DNA of 64,000 nt. Origin: Gammaproteobacteria bacterium (lineage in GTDB: Bacteria > Pseudomonadota > Gammaproteobacteria > JAABTG01). Location: the NCBI GenBank assembly GCA_034522055.1, contig JAXHLS010000006.1:124001-188000 (forward strand), given 5' to 3'. The notes under the pieces are model-generated. The model saw only the letters and a program-made list of their open reading frames with translations. It did no database searches and was not told the origin of the DNA. The translations under genes were made by a program, and so were the position numbers. Of the stretch, positions 45,507 through 57,308 are shown piece after piece; within the stretch, counting starts at the first letter, position 1, and every line of letters starts with the position of its first letter.

Positions 45507-45979
45507 GCAAATCCCCCATGACGGTGCGCGGCGCCGAGCGCCTGCGCGAGGAACTCAAGCGCCTCAAGCAGGAAGACCGGCCGCGGGTCATCAAGGCCAT
45601 CGCCGAGGCGCGGGCCCACGGCGACCTCAAGGAGAATGCCGAGTACCACGCGGCGCGGGAGCAGCAATCCTTCATCGAAGGCCGCATCGCCGAGATCGAG
45701 GGCAAATTGTCCCATGCCCATGTCATCGACGTGACGCAGGTGGATGCCAAGGGCCGGGTGGTGTTCGGGGCCACCGTGGAGCTGCTGGACCTGGCCACCG
45801 ATGAAGAGGTGCGCTATCAGCTCGTCGGCGAGGACGAGGCCGATATCAAGGCAGGACTCATCTCCGTCGGTTCTCCCTTCGCCCGTGCCCTGATAGGGAA
45901 GCGGGAAGGGGACGAGGTGACCATTCAGACCCCTTCGGGACGGAAGGAGTACGAGCTGCTGGCGGTGGAGTACATCTGA
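45503..45979 (+). CDS. greA: Transcription elongation factor GreA
   Basis: Rescues backtracked RNA polymerase by stimulating transcript cleavage. 158 aa. N-terminal coiled coil with the tip acidic residues ('[25 protein letters not shown]') and the C-terminal FKBP-like domain ('[24 protein letters not shown]'). The ATG overlaps the carB stop (ATGA), so the factor is coupled to carB, as in related bacteria. Confidence 0.97.
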   Translation: MSKSPMTVRGAERLREELKRLKQEDRPRVIKAIAEARAHGDLKENAEYHAAREQQSFIEGRIAEIEGKLSHAHVIDVTQVDAKGRVVFGATVELLDLATDEEVRYQLVGEDEADIKAGLISVGSPFARALIGKREGDEVTIQTPSGRKEYELLAVEYI

Positions 45980-46004
45980 TCGCGGCAGGGCACTGGACCC
46001 CGGC

Positions 46005-46280
46005 TCAGGGGTCGTCCTGGCGCGCCCGGTACAGCACCGCCATGCGCCCCATGGTCTGTACCAGTTCGGCACCGCTGGCGGTGCACAGATGATCCGCCAG
46101 GGCGGCCCGTTCGTAACGATCAGACGAGGGCAACTTGACCTTGACCAACTGGTGGGCCTGGAGGGCCGCTTCCAACTCGGCCAGGACACCCGGCCCGGCA
46201 CCACCGGCCCCCACGGTGACCACGGGGCGCATGCCATGGGCCCGGCCACGCAGGTCGTTTTTCTCTTTTCCTGACAGCAT
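46005..46280 (-). CDS. yhbY: YhbY-family ribosome-assembly RNA-binding protein
   Basis: 91 aa CRS1-YhbY (CRM) domain protein associated with large-subunit assembly. '[50 protein letters not shown]' carries the family GxxG-type loop. The start at 46280 was chosen from the family N-terminus; its ATG overlaps the rlmE ATG on the other strand in a shared CATG, leaving no intergenic space. It converges with greA. Confidence 0.92.
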   Translation of the reverse strand: MLSGKEKNDLRGRAHGMRPVVTVGAGGAGPGVLAELEAALQAHQLVKVKLPSSDRYERAALADHLCTASGAELVQTMGRMAVLYRARQDDP

Positions 46281-46899
46281 GCAACAGTCCCATAGCAGTA
46301 AGCGGTGGCTCAAGGAACACCAGGATGACATCTATGTCAAACGGGCAAGGAGCGCAGGTTACCGTTCGCGGTCGGTCTACAAGCTGCTGGAGATAGACGA
46401 TCGGGACCGTTTGCTGGCGGCGGCGAAGGTGGTGGTGGACCTGGGGGCCGCACCGGGCGGGTGGTCGCAGGTGGCCTTGGAGCGTATCGGCGGTAAAGGA
46501 CGGGTGGTGGCGACCGACATTCTTCCAATGGAACCTCTGGCGAGTGTCGAGTTCATACAAGGAGATTTCTGTGACGATGCCGTGCTGGCACGGATCGTCG
46601 CTACCGTGGGGGAATGCGGTGCGGATCTTGTAATGTCCGACATGGCGCCCAATATGAGTGGAGTAAGGAATGTGGATCAGCCCCGGGCCATGTACCTTTC
46701 GGAACTCGCCCTGGACCTGGCGCGGCGATTGCTAGGCGAGGGGGGTGATTTCCTGGCGAAGGTATTCCAGGGTGAAGGATTCGATGAGTATATCAGGGAC
46801 ATGCGCCGGGACTTCGACAAGGTCCTGACGCGGAAACCCAAGGCGTCCCGCCCGCGCTCGCGAGAGGTTTATGTGCTCGGACGGGGCTATGGTGTATAG
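46279..46899 (+). CDS. rlmE: 23S rRNA 2'-O-methyltransferase RlmE (FtsJ/RrmJ)
   Basis: Methylates U2552 of 23S rRNA. 206 aa. SAM-binding '[17 protein letters not shown]' and the K-D-K-E tetrad context: '[26 protein letters not shown]', '[22 protein letters not shown]', '[10 protein letters not shown]', '[10 protein letters not shown]'. The start at 46279 gives the normal N-terminus; longer upstream frames lie antisense to yhbY. ftsH follows 39 bp later. Confidence 0.95.
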   Translation: MQQSHSSKRWLKEHQDDIYVKRARSAGYRSRSVYKLLEIDDRDRLLAAAKVVVDLGAAPGGWSQVALERIGGKGRVVATDILPMEPLASVEFIQGDFCDDAVLARIVATVGECGADLVMSDMAPNMSGVRNVDQPRAMYLSELALDLARRLLGEGGDFLAKVFQGEGFDEYIRDMRRDFDKVLTRKPKASRPRSREVYVLGRGYGV

Positions 46900-46938
46900 T
46901 TTGGACAATAATCTTAGCCGCTGTAGAGGTCTAACACG

Positions 46939-48873
46939 TTGAATGACATGGCTAAAAACCTGATTCTCTGGGTGGTCATCGCGCTGGTGCTGATGTCCGT
47001 ATTCAATAATTTCGGTCCCCGGCGCGTGGCCGCGGAGACCCTTCCGTACTCCGATTTCATCGCCCAGGTGAAATCAGGTCAGGTACAGAAGGTGTACATG
47101 GAGGGCCGTAACATAACGGGCGTTACCCACAGCAATGAGCGCTTTTCCACCTACAGCCCGGAGACCGACAACCGGGCGCTGGTGGGGGATCTGCTCGAGA
47201 GCGGCGTGACCATCGAGGCCAAGCCGCCGGAGCAGCAGTCCGTATTGATGCAGATCTTCATCTCCTGGTTCCCCATGCTGTTGCTCATCGGTGTATGGAT
47301 ATTCTTCATGCGCCAGATGCAGGGCGGCGGTGGCGGTCGGGGCGCCCTGTCCTTCGGCAAGAGCAAGGCGCGTCTGCTGGGAGAGGATCAGATCAAGATC
47401 ACCTTCAACGATGTGGCGGGTGTCGATGAGGCCAAGGAAGAGGTGGTGGAACTCGTGGAGTTCCTCAAGGATCCGGGTAAGTTCCAGAAACTTGGCGGCA
47501 AGATTCCCAAAGGTGTGCTCATGGTGGGCTCGCCCGGTACTGGTAAGACCCTGTTGGCCAAGGCCATCGCCGGGGAGGCCAAGGTGCCCTTCTTCTCCAT
47601 TTCCGGTTCCGACTTCGTGGAGATGTTCGTGGGTGTCGGCGCTTCCCGCGTGCGGGACATGTTCGAGCAGGCGAAGAAGCAGTCGCCCTGCATCATCTTC
47701 ATCGACGAGATCGACGCGGTGGGCCGCCATCGCGGCGCCGGCCTCGGCGGTGGGCACGATGAGCGTGAACAGACCCTGAACCAGCTGCTGGTGGAGATGG
47801 ACGGCTTCGAGGGCACCGAAGGCGTGATCGTCATCGCCGCCACCAACCGCCCCGACGTACTCGACCCGGCCCTGTTGCGCCCGGGCCGTTTCGACCGCCA
47901 GGTGGTGGTGCCCCTGCCCGATATCCGTGGCCGTGAGCAGATCCTGAAGGTGCACATGCGCAAGGTGCCCCTGGGCCAGGACGTCCAGGCCACCATCATC
48001 GCCCGCGGCACCCCCGGCTTCTCCGGCGCCGACCTGGCCAACCTCGTGAACGAGGCCTCCCTGTTTGCCGCCCGGGCCAACAAGCGCCTGGTGGAAATGG
48101 AAGACTTCGAGAAGGCCAAGGACAAGATCATGATGGGCGTGGAACGCAAGGCCATGGTCATGAGTGATGACGAGAAGAAGCTCACGGCCTACCATGAGGC
48201 CGGCCACGCCATCGTGGGTCTGTCGGTGCCGTCCCACGATCCGGTCTACAAGGTGAGCATCATCCCGCGCGGGCGGGCCCTGGGTATCACCATGTTCCTG
48301 CCCGAGGAGGACCGCTACAGCCTCAGCAAGGAGCGTCTGGAGAGCCAGATCTCCAGCCTCTTCGGTGGCCGTCTCGCCGAGGAGTTGATCTTCGGTGCCG
48401 AGCGCGTGACCACGGGGGCCTCCAACGACATCTACCGGGCCACGGAGATCGCCCGCAACATGGTCACCCGATGGGGGTTGTCATCCCGCCTCGGGCCCCT
48501 CACCTACAGCGAGGAAGAGGGCGAGGTGTTCCTCGGCCACAGCGTGACCCAGCACAAGACCGTGTCCGAGGAGACGGCCCACGTCATCGATGAGGAGATC
48601 CGTTCCGTCATCAATCGCAACTACGAGCGCGCGAAGCAGATCCTCGAGAACGGCATGGACAAGCTTCACGTGATGGCCGGTGCCCTCATCAAGTATGAGA
48701 CCATCGATACCGGCCAGATCAAGGACATCATGGAAGGCAAGGAGCCCCGGCCGCCCAAGGACTGGTCGGACGACGGCCCCACCGGCAATGATGGGGCCGC
48801 CGTTGAGGACGGCAAGAAAGCCGAGGGCAAGCCTTCTGAGGGTACCATCGGTGGGCCGGCCAGCCTGCACTAG
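46939..48873 (+). CDS. ftsH: ATP-dependent zinc metalloprotease FtsH
   Basis: Membrane-anchored AAA+ protease degrading membrane and regulatory proteins. 644 aa. Two N-terminal membrane helices (about 8-26 and 98-120) flank a periplasmic domain; AAA+ Walker A reads GSPGTGKT (GPPGTGKT is more usual), Walker B '[10 protein letters not shown]', second region of homology '[20 protein letters not shown]', and the zinc site H419-E-A-G-H423. The TTG start at 46939 (MNDMAKNL) has AGAGGT upstream; the ATG at 46948 is the alternative. A strong terminator follows. Confidence 0.97.
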   Translation: MNDMAKNLILWVVIALVLMSVFNNFGPRRVAAETLPYSDFIAQVKSGQVQKVYMEGRNITGVTHSNERFSTYSPETDNRALVGDLLESGVTIEAKPPEQQSVLMQIFISWFPMLLLIGVWIFFMRQMQGGGGGRGALSFGKSKARLLGEDQIKITFNDVAGVDEAKEEVVELVEFLKDPGKFQKLGGKIPKGVLMVGSPGTGKTLLAKAIAGEAKVPFFSISGSDFVEMFVGVGASRVRDMFEQAKKQSPCIIFIDEIDAVGRHRGAGLGGGHDEREQTLNQLLVEMDGFEGTEGVIVIAATNRPDVLDPALLRPGRFDRQVVVPLPDIRGREQILKVHMRKVPLGQDVQATIIARGTPGFSGADLANLVNEASLFAARANKRLVEMEDFEKAKDKIMMGVERKAMVMSDDEKKLTAYHEAGHAIVGLSVPSHDPVYKVSIIPRGRALGITMFLPEEDRYSLSKERLESQISSLFGGRLAEELIFGAERVTTGASNDIYRATEIARNMVTRWGLSSRLGPLTYSEEEGEVFLGHSVTQHKTVSEETAHVIDEEIRSVINRNYERAKQILENGMDKLHVMAGALIKYETIDTGQIKDIMEGKEPRPPKDWSDDGPTGNDGAAVEDGKKAEGKPSEGTIGGPASLH

Positions 48874-48898
48874 TCGCGGCACGTCCGTGAGCCCGCAA

Positions 48899-48926
48899 GA
48901 GCCCCCGTTGTTCGGGGGCTTTTTTG
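48899..48926 (+). terminator. Rho-independent terminator after ftsH
   Basis: GCCCCCG (48901-48907), TTGTT loop, CGGGGGC (48913-48919), then six T (48920-48925). It lies about 25 bp after the ftsH stop: a textbook intrinsic terminator, separating ftsH from glmM. Confidence 0.93.
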
Positions 48927-49057
48927 TTGTGCGATTCGCAAACACAGTCGTTGGCCGTGACGGCTGCGGCTCTTTCATGCATAAAGATATTCCGCCGGGA
49001 GTCCGCTAAATGTTGAGACCCGGCGTTGCGACGGGATTTGCAAGGGAGAATCGACAG

Positions 49058-50410
49058 GTGAGCAGTGAGCGCAAGTATTTCGGCACAGATGGTATCCGCG
49101 GGGCGGTAGGCACCTACCCCATAACACCGGAGTTCATGCTGCGCCTCGGCTGGGCGGCCGGTCGGGTATTGGCACGGGAAGGCCAGGGCAAGGTGGTGAT
49201 CGGCAAGGACACCCGCATCTCCGGCTACATGTTCGAGTCGGCCCTGGAGGCGGGGCTTTCGGCCGCCGGCATCGACATCGCCCTGCTCGGTCCCATGCCC
49301 ACGCCGGCCATCGCCTACCTGACCCAGACTCTCCATGCCCAGGCAGGGATCGTCATCAGCGCTTCCCATAACCCGTACTTCGACAACGGCATCAAGTTCT
49401 TCTCCGCCAGCGGCAGGAAACTCCCCGATGCGGTGGAGGAGGCCATAGAGGCGGAACTCGACAAGCCCATGGTCACTGTGTCCTCGAAGGACCTGGGTAA
49501 GGCGGAACGGGTCAGGGATGTGGACGGCCGCTATATCGAGTACTGCAAGAGCACCTTTCCCAATGGAGCCAGCCTGCGGGGCTTCCGCATCGTGGTGGAT
49601 TGTGCCAACGGCGCCACCTACAAGGTGGCCCCCAGCGTCTTCGACGAGCTCGGTGCGGAGGTGATGAGCATCGGCGCGGAACCGGACGGCCTGAACATCA
49701 ACGAGGATTGCGGGGCGACCCGGCCCGAGACCCTGTGTGCCGAGGTCCTGAAGCAGGGTGCCCATATCGGCATCGCGCTGGACGGCGACGGCGACCGGGT
49801 GATCATGGTGGACCACAACGGCGAGGTAGTGGACGGTGACGAGATACTCTTCATCATCGCCCGCAACCTGCACGATTTGGGCGAACTGCGGGGTTCGGTG
49901 GTGGGTACCCTGATGTCGAATCTGGGCCTCGAGGTGGCCCTCGGCGAACTGGGGCTGATGATGGAGCGCACCAAGGTGGGTGATCGCTACATCATCGAGC
50001 GCCTCGAGGATACGGGTTGGTCCCTGGGCGGTGAGAGTTCGGGTCATATCATCTGTCGCGATCGCACCACTACAGGCGATGGTATCGTTGCCGCCCTCCA
50101 GGTATTGGCGGCCATGGGGCGCACGGGCAAGTCACTGGCCGAGTTGAAGTCCGGCATGAGCAAGTTCCCGCAGGCCATGATCAACGTCCGGCTCGAGCAA
50201 CGGCTGGATGTGGTGCGCCTGCCCGCGGTCGCTTCGGGAGTGCGCCAGGTCGAGGAGGACCTGGGCGCCGAAGGGCGGGTGTTGTTGCGGCTGTCGGGAA
50301 CGGAGCCGCTGGTGAGGGTGATGGTGGAGGGGCGGCATGCCCCCGTGGTCCAGGCGGCGGCGGAGAGCCTCGCGGGCCTCGTGGAACAGGCCATCGCAGC
50401 CGGACCTTAG
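49058..50410 (+). CDS. glmM: Phosphoglucosamine mutase GlmM
   Basis: Converts glucosamine-6-P to glucosamine-1-P for cell-wall precursors. 450 aa. N-terminal '[11 protein letters not shown]', catalytic phosphoserine S103 in '[19 protein letters not shown]', metal-binding 'DGDGDR', and sugar-binding 'GGESSGHII' and '[12 protein letters not shown]'. The GTG at 49058 was chosen: AGGGAG lies 9 bases upstream and the protein then begins MSSERKYFG; an ATG 48 bp upstream adds an atypical leader. The usual neighbour folP is missing between ftsH and glmM. Confidence 0.96.
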   Translation: MSSERKYFGTDGIRGAVGTYPITPEFMLRLGWAAGRVLAREGQGKVVIGKDTRISGYMFESALEAGLSAAGIDIALLGPMPTPAIAYLTQTLHAQAGIVISASHNPYFDNGIKFFSASGRKLPDAVEEAIEAELDKPMVTVSSKDLGKAERVRDVDGRYIEYCKSTFPNGASLRGFRIVVDCANGATYKVAPSVFDELGAEVMSIGAEPDGLNINEDCGATRPETLCAEVLKQGAHIGIALDGDGDRVIMVDHNGEVVDGDEILFIIARNLHDLGELRGSVVGTLMSNLGLEVALGELGLMMERTKVGDRYIIERLEDTGWSLGGESSGHIICRDRTTTGDGIVAALQVLAAMGRTGKSLAELKSGMSKFPQAMINVRLEQRLDVVRLPAVASGVRQVEEDLGAEGRVLLRLSGTEPLVRVMVEGRHAPVVQAAAESLAGLVEQAIAAGP

Positions 50411-50441
50411 ATCTCTGCGGCCCGCCCATGGACGGTAGCGG

Positions 50442-50882
50442 CTACGAGGTGCCTTCGTCGACTCCGGAGCGGGTGGTTCCTGGCGACGTGCCCAGGAGGG
50501 CGCGCAAGGCCCTTTCGGACTGCTTGCCCAGCATGGCCCGTTCAATCCTGCCCTCGTTCACCACGATGACGGATGGCACCGCGGAGACACCAAAGCGGCA
50601 GGTCAGCTCGTCGTGCTCGTCGATGTCGACCATGACGATGTTAGAAAAATCGGTCTCCAGGGCTTCTACGCGCGGCGTCATGGTGCGGCATGGGCCGCAA
50701 TGGGAACTGTAGAAGTAGAAGAGGACGCGTTGGTCCGGCGGGGCGGTACCGGCCTCCAGCAGATCCAGGTATTCCGGCGCCGGTCGCCCCCGCAGGCGCC
50801 GGGTGTTGAGCCAGAAGCCGGCCTGCAGCACGGGAAACATCAGGATGATCCCGAACAACACATAAGGTATCCATTCCAGCAT
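50442..50882 (-). CDS. Membrane-anchored thioredoxin-like protein
   Basis: 146 aa. One N-terminal membrane helix (about residues 5-24, IPYVLFGIILMFPVLQAGFW) is followed by a thioredoxin fold with the active site C62-G-P-C65 and the cis-Pro loop 'SAVPSVIVV'. The CGPC motif is the classic reducing type. With an N-in signal anchor and basic residues after the helix (NTRRLRGR), the thioredoxin domain may face the cytoplasm, so its side of the membrane is uncertain. It converges with glmM and is divergent from tpiA. Confidence 0.88.
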   Translation of the reverse strand: MLEWIPYVLFGIILMFPVLQAGFWLNTRRLRGRPAPEYLDLLEAGTAPPDQRVLFYFYSSHCGPCRTMTPRVEALETDFSNIVMVDIDEHDELTCRFGVSAVPSVIVVNEGRIERAMLGKQSERALRALLGTSPGTTRSGVDEGTS

Positions 50883-50981
50883 AAAGAATCTTAATAGCCT
50901 GTCAGTCAGGCTCCGAGTATAGTCAAGAATTGACCGCCAAGGCCAAATCCACTCTCCTAGGGGACGTATTTTTGCGGGAGA

Positions 50982-51010
50982 TTGATTTTACTGCGGTCAG
51001 TCACTATTCT
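50982..51010 (+). promoter_or_regulatory. Sigma-70 promoter of tpiA-secG
   Basis: TTGATT (50982-50987), a 17-bp spacer, then TATTCT (51005-51010), about 42 bp upstream of the tpiA ATG. Good match and ideal spacing; it may also drive the downstream tRNA and nuo operon, because no terminator with a T-tract is seen before nuoA. Confidence 0.65.
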
Positions 51011-51051
51011 GCGCGGCTGTTTTCACGAATCAGAAACCGGGGGTTTCACCG

Positions 51052-51801
51052 ATGCGCCAGCCATTTGTAGCCGGCAACTGGAAGATGAACGGTTCGCGTG
51101 ATAGCGCGAAAAGCCTGGTGGAGGGCGTCGTGGCCGGCGTCCAGGGTCTCGGTGCCGAGGTGGCGGTGTGTCCCCCCTGCGTTTATTTGGAGCAGGTGGG
51201 CCGGCTCGTGGACGGCTCCGCAGTCAAACTGGGCGCCCAGAACATGGCCAAGGAGGAACCGGGGGCCTTTACCGGCGAGGTGGCCGGTGCCATGCTGCGG
51301 GACATGGGTTGTCACTACGTGATCCTCGGTCATTCGGAGCGCCGCAGCCTGTACGGCGAGGACGATGCCGTGGTGGCCGCCAAGACCGGCCGCGCGCTCG
51401 CCGACGGGCTCTCTCCCATCGTCTGCGTGGGGGAGTTGCTGGATGAGCGCCAGACGGGTACCACCGAAGTGGTGATAGGCCGGCAGTTGGACGCCGTACT
51501 CGACGCGGTGGGGGCGGCAGGCATCGCTCGCGGCGTCATCGCCTACGAGCCGGTGTGGGCCATCGGCACGGGCATGACCGCGACCCCGGAGCAGGCCCAG
51601 GAGGTCCATGCCTTCATTCGCGCTCGCGTGGCGAAGCATGATACGGGAGTGGCCGCCGGCCTGCGCATTCTCTACGGCGGCAGCGTCAAGGGCGATAATG
51701 CCGAGGGTCTGTTCGGCCAACCCGATATCGACGGCGGTTTGATTGGGGGTGCCTCCCTCAAGGTCGATGACTTCGTGGCCATCTGTCGGGCGGCGGACTG
51801 A
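51052..51801 (+). CDS. tpiA: Triose-phosphate isomerase
   Basis: Interconverts dihydroxyacetone phosphate and glyceraldehyde-3-phosphate. 249 aa. Catalytic residues are visible: Asn/Lys in 'AGNWKMNGS', His in 'VILGHSERR', Glu in 'AYEPVWAIGTG', and phosphate-binding 'ILYGGSVKGDNAEGL'. secG follows after 4 bp, an arrangement conserved in gammaproteobacteria. Confidence 0.98.
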   Translation: MRQPFVAGNWKMNGSRDSAKSLVEGVVAGVQGLGAEVAVCPPCVYLEQVGRLVDGSAVKLGAQNMAKEEPGAFTGEVAGAMLRDMGCHYVILGHSERRSLYGEDDAVVAAKTGRALADGLSPIVCVGELLDERQTGTTEVVIGRQLDAVLDAVGAAGIARGVIAYEPVWAIGTGMTATPEQAQEVHAFIRARVAKHDTGVAAGLRILYGGSVKGDNAEGLFGQPDIDGGLIGGASLKVDDFVAICRAAD

Positions 51802-51805
51802 CGGC

Positions 51806-52258
51806 ATGGATGTTTCGCTGACAATTTCGATCCTCACCGGCCTGCATGTGTTGCTGGCGGTGGGGTTGATCACGCTGATCCTCCTCCAGCAGGGCCAGGG
51901 AGCGGGGATGGGGGCCGCCTTCGGCAGTGGCGCCTCCGGTACGGTCTTCGGCTCCCAAGGGTCGGGTTCGTTCCTGACCAAGACCACGGCGGTGCTGGCC
52001 ACCGTGTTTTTCCTCAACAGCATCGGGCTGGCCATGCTCGCCAGCGGCAGCGGTGGCGAGCGAGATTCCAGCGTTCTCGAGCGGGTGCTGGGACCGGAGG
52101 ACGAGATACCCTCCGCGCCGCCGGATCGTGCGGCGCCTCCTGCGAGTGACGTCCCTGATGTCCCCGCCTCGGCTGCGGGGAACGGCGACGATGCCGGGGA
52201 AGGCTTCACCGACGATGTGCCTGCGGTGCCGGGTTCCGGCGACGGGAGAAACGAGTAA
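51806..52258 (+). CDS. secG: Preprotein translocase subunit SecG
   Basis: Accessory subunit of the SecYEG channel. 150 aa: two membrane helices (about 7-27 and 57-78) around the conserved cytoplasmic loop 'LLQQGQGAGMGAAFGSGASGTVFGSQGSGSFLTKTTAVLA'. The C-terminus (about 60 aa) is acidic and Pro/Ala-rich, longer than the 110-aa E. coli protein. The ATG at 51806 follows the tpiA stop by 4 bp. Confidence 0.96.
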   Translation: MDVSLTISILTGLHVLLAVGLITLILLQQGQGAGMGAAFGSGASGTVFGSQGSGSFLTKTTAVLATVFFLNSIGLAMLASGSGGERDSSVLERVLGPEDEIPSAPPDRAAPPASDVPDVPASAAGNGDDAGEGFTDDVPAVPGSGDGRNE

Positions 52259-52290
52259 CCCCCCGGGCCGTTCCTACGGGCAGGGGACAA

Positions 52291-52375
52291 GCCGATGTGG
52301 TGGAATTGGTAGACACGCTGTCTTGAGGGGGCAGTGGCGCAAGCCGTGCCGGTTCGACTCCGGCCATCGGCACCA
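52291..52375 (+). tRNA. tRNA-Leu (anticodon GAG)
   Basis: 85 nt with encoded CCA. Acceptor stem GCCGATG (52291-52297) pairs with CATCGGC (52365-52371), with discriminator A. D-arm region 'TGGTGGAATTGGTAGACACG', anticodon stem CTGTC/GGCAG with loop TTGAGGG giving anticodon GAG, a class II variable arm, and T-arm 'CCGGTTCGACTCCGG'. It sits between secG and nuoA, as in other gammaproteobacteria, and is probably processed from a longer transcript. Confidence 0.96.
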
Positions 52376-52511
52376 ACAACAGACGAGGATCGGTAGCCGC
52401 CGGTCCTCGGGTACTGGCGAGGGTTTGGGGGCCGGGCGCCGGCGATGGCCGCGAATGCCCACGAACCCGATGGGTGGAATTCAACAGAAGGATGTGAGCG
52501 CATAGGACATC

Positions 52512-52868
52512 ATGGTTGAACAGTATCTACCAATCCTTGTTTTTATCGTCATTGGCGTATTGTTCGGCGTCGTGCCCCTGGCAATAGGGTTCGTGCTGGG
52601 ACCGCGCCACCCCGACGAGGCCAAGACCTCCCCTTATGAGTGCGGCTTCGAGGCCTTCGAAGACGCCCGCATGAAGTTCGACGTGCGCTATTACTTGGTG
52701 GCCATCTTGTTCATCATTTTCGATCTCGAGATCGCCTTCCTGTTTCCGTGGGCGGTAGTGCTGGACGAGATCGGCATGGCGGGCTTCCTGGCCATGATGG
52801 TATTCCTCGGGATCCTCGTGGTGGGCTTCATCTACGAATGGAAGAAGGGGGCCCTGGAGTGGGAATAG
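52512..52868 (+). CDS. nuoA: NADH-quinone oxidoreductase subunit A
   Basis: Membrane subunit of complex I, 118 aa, three helices. The signature '[51 protein letters not shown]' contains the quinone-site loop Cys and the FDLE helix. AGGA lies 6-9 bases before the ATG. The 136-bp gap after the tRNA holds a small hairpin (CGAGGA at 52384, TCCTCG at 52404) and no gene. First gene of the nuo operon. Confidence 0.97.
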   Translation: MVEQYLPILVFIVIGVLFGVVPLAIGFVLGPRHPDEAKTSPYECGFEAFEDARMKFDVRYYLVAILFIIFDLEIAFLFPWAVVLDEIGMAGFLAMMVFLGILVVGFIYEWKKGALEWE

Positions 52869-53335
52869 AGGGGGTGCTCAAGGAAGGGGTGGTCACCACC
52901 TCGGCCGACAAGCTCATCAACTGGGCGCGGACCGGGTCGCTGTGGCCCATGACCTTCGGCCTGGCGTGTTGTGCGGTGGAGATGATGCACGCGGGGGCAG
53001 CCCGTTATGACCTCGACCGCTTCGGAGTCGTGTTCCGGCCCAGCCCCCGCCAGTCCGATGTGATGATCGTGGCGGGTACCCTGGTCAACAAGATGGCGCC
53101 CGCCTTGCGCAAGGTCTATGACCAGATGGCGGAGCCGCGTTGGGTGATTTCCATGGGCTCGTGTGCCAACGGGGGTGGTTACTATCACTACTCCTATTCC
53201 GTGGTCCGCGGCTGCGACCGCATCGTGCCGGTGGACATCTATGTGCCGGGCTGTCCGCCTACCGCGGAGGCCCTGCTGTACGGGATCCTGCAACTGCAGA
53301 AGAAGATCCAACGCACCAGTACGATCGCCCGCTAG
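52859..53335 (+). CDS. nuoB: NADH-quinone oxidoreductase subunit B
   Basis: Carries the N2 [4Fe-4S] cluster that reduces quinone. 158 aa from a GTG start at 52859, which overlaps the nuoA end and gives the family N-terminus [20 protein letters not shown]2 ligands: the tandem Cys in '[11 protein letters not shown]', '[10 protein letters not shown]' and '[14 protein letters not shown]'. A longer upstream frame is only antiphase nuoA. Confidence 0.96.
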   Translation: MGIEGVLKEGVVTTSADKLINWARTGSLWPMTFGLACCAVEMMHAGAARYDLDRFGVVFRPSPRQSDVMIVAGTLVNKMAPALRKVYDQMAEPRWVISMGSCANGGGYYHYSYSVVRGCDRIVPVDIYVPGCPPTAEALLYGILQLQKKIQRTSTIAR

Positions 53336-53465
53336 TATCTCGAGGCATGTGTGTAACCAACGGATTCAGGAGTAGTACGTGGTGTCTGCGTGTCTGCGCG
53401 AGGGTTGCCGCGGCGCGCCGCCCACGAGCGACCAACAACGATGAATGGCACAGGACTTCAAACGA

Positions 53466-54173
53466 ATGAGTGACAGCCGTCCCCAATTCGCCATCCGCCT
53501 GGAGGAGCGCTTCGCCGAGTTCTCTCCCCGGGTGGAGATCGGGGCGGCCGGCCAGTTCACCTTGACGGTCGGACAGGAACACTGGTTCGAGGTGGGCCAG
53601 GTGCTGCGGGACGAGCCGGACTTCGCCTGCGAGCAGCTCATGGACCTGTGCGGCGTGGATTACCTCACCTACGGCAAGGGTGAATGGGAGACCAGTGAGA
53701 CCGCGACCGAGGCGGGTTTCTCCCGGGGTTTCGAAAGTGTAAGTTGGGAGGCATCCGGTATCGATCCGGGTCGCTTCGCCGTGGTGGTCCAGCTGCTGTC
53801 CCTGCGGCACAACCGTCGTCTGCGATTGAAGACGCTGCTGGACACGGATCCGCCGCGGGTCCAGTCGCTGGTGGAGATCTGGAACTCTGCGGACTGGTTC
53901 GAAAGGGAGGCCTTCGACCTCTACGGCATCCTCTTCGAGGGCCATCCGGATCTGCGGCGCATCCTCACGGACTACGGTTTCATCGGCCACCCCATGCGCA
54001 AGGACTTTCCCACCTCGGGCCACGTGGAGATGCGTTACGACGCCGTCAAGCAACGGGTCGTCTATCAGCCCATTACCATTGAGCCGCGGGTATTGGTGCC
54101 GCGGGTGATCCGCGAGAGCCGCCGTGCCTCGACGGCCGCCGGCGGCGGGAGCGAGGAGGCGCAGGATGCCTGA
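53466..54173 (+). CDS. nuoC: NADH-quinone oxidoreductase subunit C
   Basis: 30-kDa peripheral arm subunit, 235 aa. Signature '[51 protein letters not shown]'. I chose 53466 because AGGA lies about 10 bases upstream; 53445 would add seven residues and has no ribosome site. The gap of about 130 bp after nuoB is wide for this operon. nuoC and nuoD are separate genes, not fused as in E. coli, and overlap by 8 bp. Confidence 0.94.
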   Translation: MSDSRPQFAIRLEERFAEFSPRVEIGAAGQFTLTVGQEHWFEVGQVLRDEPDFACEQLMDLCGVDYLTYGKGEWETSETATEAGFSRGFESVSWEASGIDPGRFAVVVQLLSLRHNRRLRLKTLLDTDPPRVQSLVEIWNSADWFEREAFDLYGILFEGHPDLRRILTDYGFIGHPMRKDFPTSGHVEMRYDAVKQRVVYQPITIEPRVLVPRVIRESRRASTAAGGGSEEAQDA

Positions 54174-55419
54174 GATCAAGAACCTGACCCTGAACTTCGG
54201 CCCCCAGCATCCGGCGGCCCACGGGGTGCTGCGGCTGGTGCTGGAGATGGATGGCGAGGTCATCGAACGCGCCGATCCCCATATCGGGCTGCTGCACCGC
54301 GGCACCGAGAAGCTGGCGGAGAGCAAGCCCTACAACCAGAGCATCGGCTACATGGATCGTCTGGACTACGTGTCCATGATGTGCAACGAGCACGGCTATG
54401 TGATGGCCATAGAGAAGCTGCTGGGCATCGAACCGCCGCTGCGGGCCCAGTACATCCGCGTCATGTTCGACGAAGTGACACGGATCCTGAACCACCTCAT
54501 GTGGCTGGGGGCCCACGCCCTCGACATCGGCGCCATGACGGTATTCCTCTACGCCTTCCGGGAACGCGAGGACCTCATCGACTGCTACGAGGCGGTGAGC
54601 GGCTCGCGCATGCACGCCACCTATTACCGCCCTGGTGGCGTGTATCGGGATCTGCCCGATGCCATGCCCCGGTATCAGGCCTCGAAGTGGCACAGCGACG
54701 CCGAAGTGGCGGCCATGAACGAGACCCGGCAGGGCACCCTGCTGGATTTCCTCGAGGACTTCACCGAGCGTTTCCCGGCCTGCGTGGACGAGTACGAGAC
54801 CCTGCTCACGGACAACCGCATCTGGAAGCAGCGCACCGTGGGGATCGGCGTGGTATCGCCGGAGCGGGCCATGCAGCTCGGCTTCTCGGGGCCCATGCTG
54901 CGGGGTTCCGGCATCGAGTGGGACCTGCGTAAGAAGCAGCCCTACGAGGTCTACGATCGGGTGCGCTTCGATATTCCCGTGGGGGTCAACGGCGACTGCT
55001 ACGACCGCTATCTGGTGCGCATGGAGGAGATGCGCCAGTCCAACCACATCATCCGCCAGTGCATCGCATGGCTGCGGGCCAACCCCGGCCCGGTGATCAT
55101 CGATGACCACAAGATCATCCCGCCCTCGCGAGAGGAGATGAAGGAGGACATGGAGTCCCTGATCCATCACTTCAAGCTGTTCACCGAGGGCTACTGCGTG
55201 CCCGAGGGCGAGGTCTATGCCGCCCTGGAACACCCCAAGGGCGAGTTCGGCGTGTATATGATCTCCGACGGGGCCAACAAACCCTATCGGGTGAAGGTGA
55301 GAGCCCCGGGCTTCGCTCATCTGTCCGCCATGAACGAGATGGTCCAGGGCCACATGCTGGCCGACGTGGTGGCGGTCATCGGCACCCAGGACATCGTATT
55401 CGGGGAGATCGACCGCTGA
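54166..55419 (+). CDS. nuoD: NADH-quinone oxidoreductase subunit D
   Basis: 49-kDa subunit that forms the quinone pocket with NuoB. 417 aa. '[25 protein letters not shown]' contains the quinone-ligating His; '[12 protein letters not shown]', '[10 protein letters not shown]' and the C-terminal 'DIVFGEIDR' are family marks. GAGGAGG precedes the ATG, which lies inside the nuoC 3' end. The stop overlaps the nuoE start. Confidence 0.97.
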   Translation: MPEIKNLTLNFGPQHPAAHGVLRLVLEMDGEVIERADPHIGLLHRGTEKLAESKPYNQSIGYMDRLDYVSMMCNEHGYVMAIEKLLGIEPPLRAQYIRVMFDEVTRILNHLMWLGAHALDIGAMTVFLYAFREREDLIDCYEAVSGSRMHATYYRPGGVYRDLPDAMPRYQASKWHSDAEVAAMNETRQGTLLDFLEDFTERFPACVDEYETLLTDNRIWKQRTVGIGVVSPERAMQLGFSGPMLRGSGIEWDLRKKQPYEVYDRVRFDIPVGVNGDCYDRYLVRMEEMRQSNHIIRQCIAWLRANPGPVIIDDHKIIPPSREEMKEDMESLIHHFKLFTEGYCVPEGEVYAALEHPKGEFGVYMISDGANKPYRVKVRAPGFAHLSAMNEMVQGHMLADVVAVIGTQDIVFGEIDR

Positions 55420-55916
55420 TGACGGCTACCACGGACACCATCCTGTCGGCCCACGCCCGGGAGGAGGTCGACCGCTGGCTCGCCCGCTATCCGGACGATC
55501 AGAAGCAGTCCGCGGTGCTGGCGGCCCTGCGGGAGGTGCAGCACGAGAACGGTGGCTATCTCACCACACCCCTGATGGATGCGGTGGCGGCCTACCTGGA
55601 GATGCCCACCATCGCCGTCTACGAGGTGGCGAGCTTCTACTCCATGTTCGAACTGGAACCCGTGGGCCGCCATAGCGTATCCGTATGCACCAACGTGTCC
55701 TGCATGCTGCGGGGGAGCGACGACATCCTTGCCCATATCGTAAACAAGCTCGGTATCGAGGTGGGCCAGAGCACCCCCGACGGGCGCATCTACCTCAAGC
55801 GTGAAGAGGAGTGCCTGGCGGCCTGTTGCGGTGCCCCCATGATGCAAGTGGATCACGTCTACTACGAGGACCTCACTCCCGCGCGGGTGGATGAGATCCT
55901 GGACGGACTGGAGTAG
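55419..55916 (+). CDS. nuoE: NADH-quinone oxidoreductase subunit E
   Basis: 24-kDa subunit carrying the N1a [2Fe-2S] cluster. 165 aa with cluster ligands C90-x4-C95 and C132-x3-C136 in the thioredoxin-like fold. '[29 protein letters not shown]' is typical. nuoF follows after 5 bp. Confidence 0.96.
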   Translation: MTATTDTILSAHAREEVDRWLARYPDDQKQSAVLAALREVQHENGGYLTTPLMDAVAAYLEMPTIAVYEVASFYSMFELEPVGRHSVSVCTNVSCMLRGSDDILAHIVNKLGIEVGQSTPDGRIYLKREEECLAACCGAPMMQVDHVYYEDLTPARVDEILDGLE

Positions 55917-55921
55917 CGCGC

Positions 55922-57202
<1,281 letters not shown>

Positions 57203-57203
57203 T

Positions 57204-57308
57204 GTCATTGGTCATTGGTCATTTGTCATTGGTCGTTAGGGGCACTACGTCGGGGGCGCCCCGAGCTGGTAGCGCGCTTTCACCATTCACCATTCACCAT
57301 TCACCATT
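57204..57308 (+). repeat. Heptamer tandem repeats in the nuoF-nuoG gap
   Basis: Two arrays lie in a 121-bp gap inside the operon. GTCATTG-type units (GTCATTG, GTCATTG, GTCATTT, GTCATTG, GTCGTTA) run 57204-57238, and CACCATT x4 runs 57281-57308. They share the 7-bp period with the CCCATTT array at 10611. Noncoding, directly upstream of the nuoG start; no clear ribosome site is left for nuoG. Confidence 0.88.
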
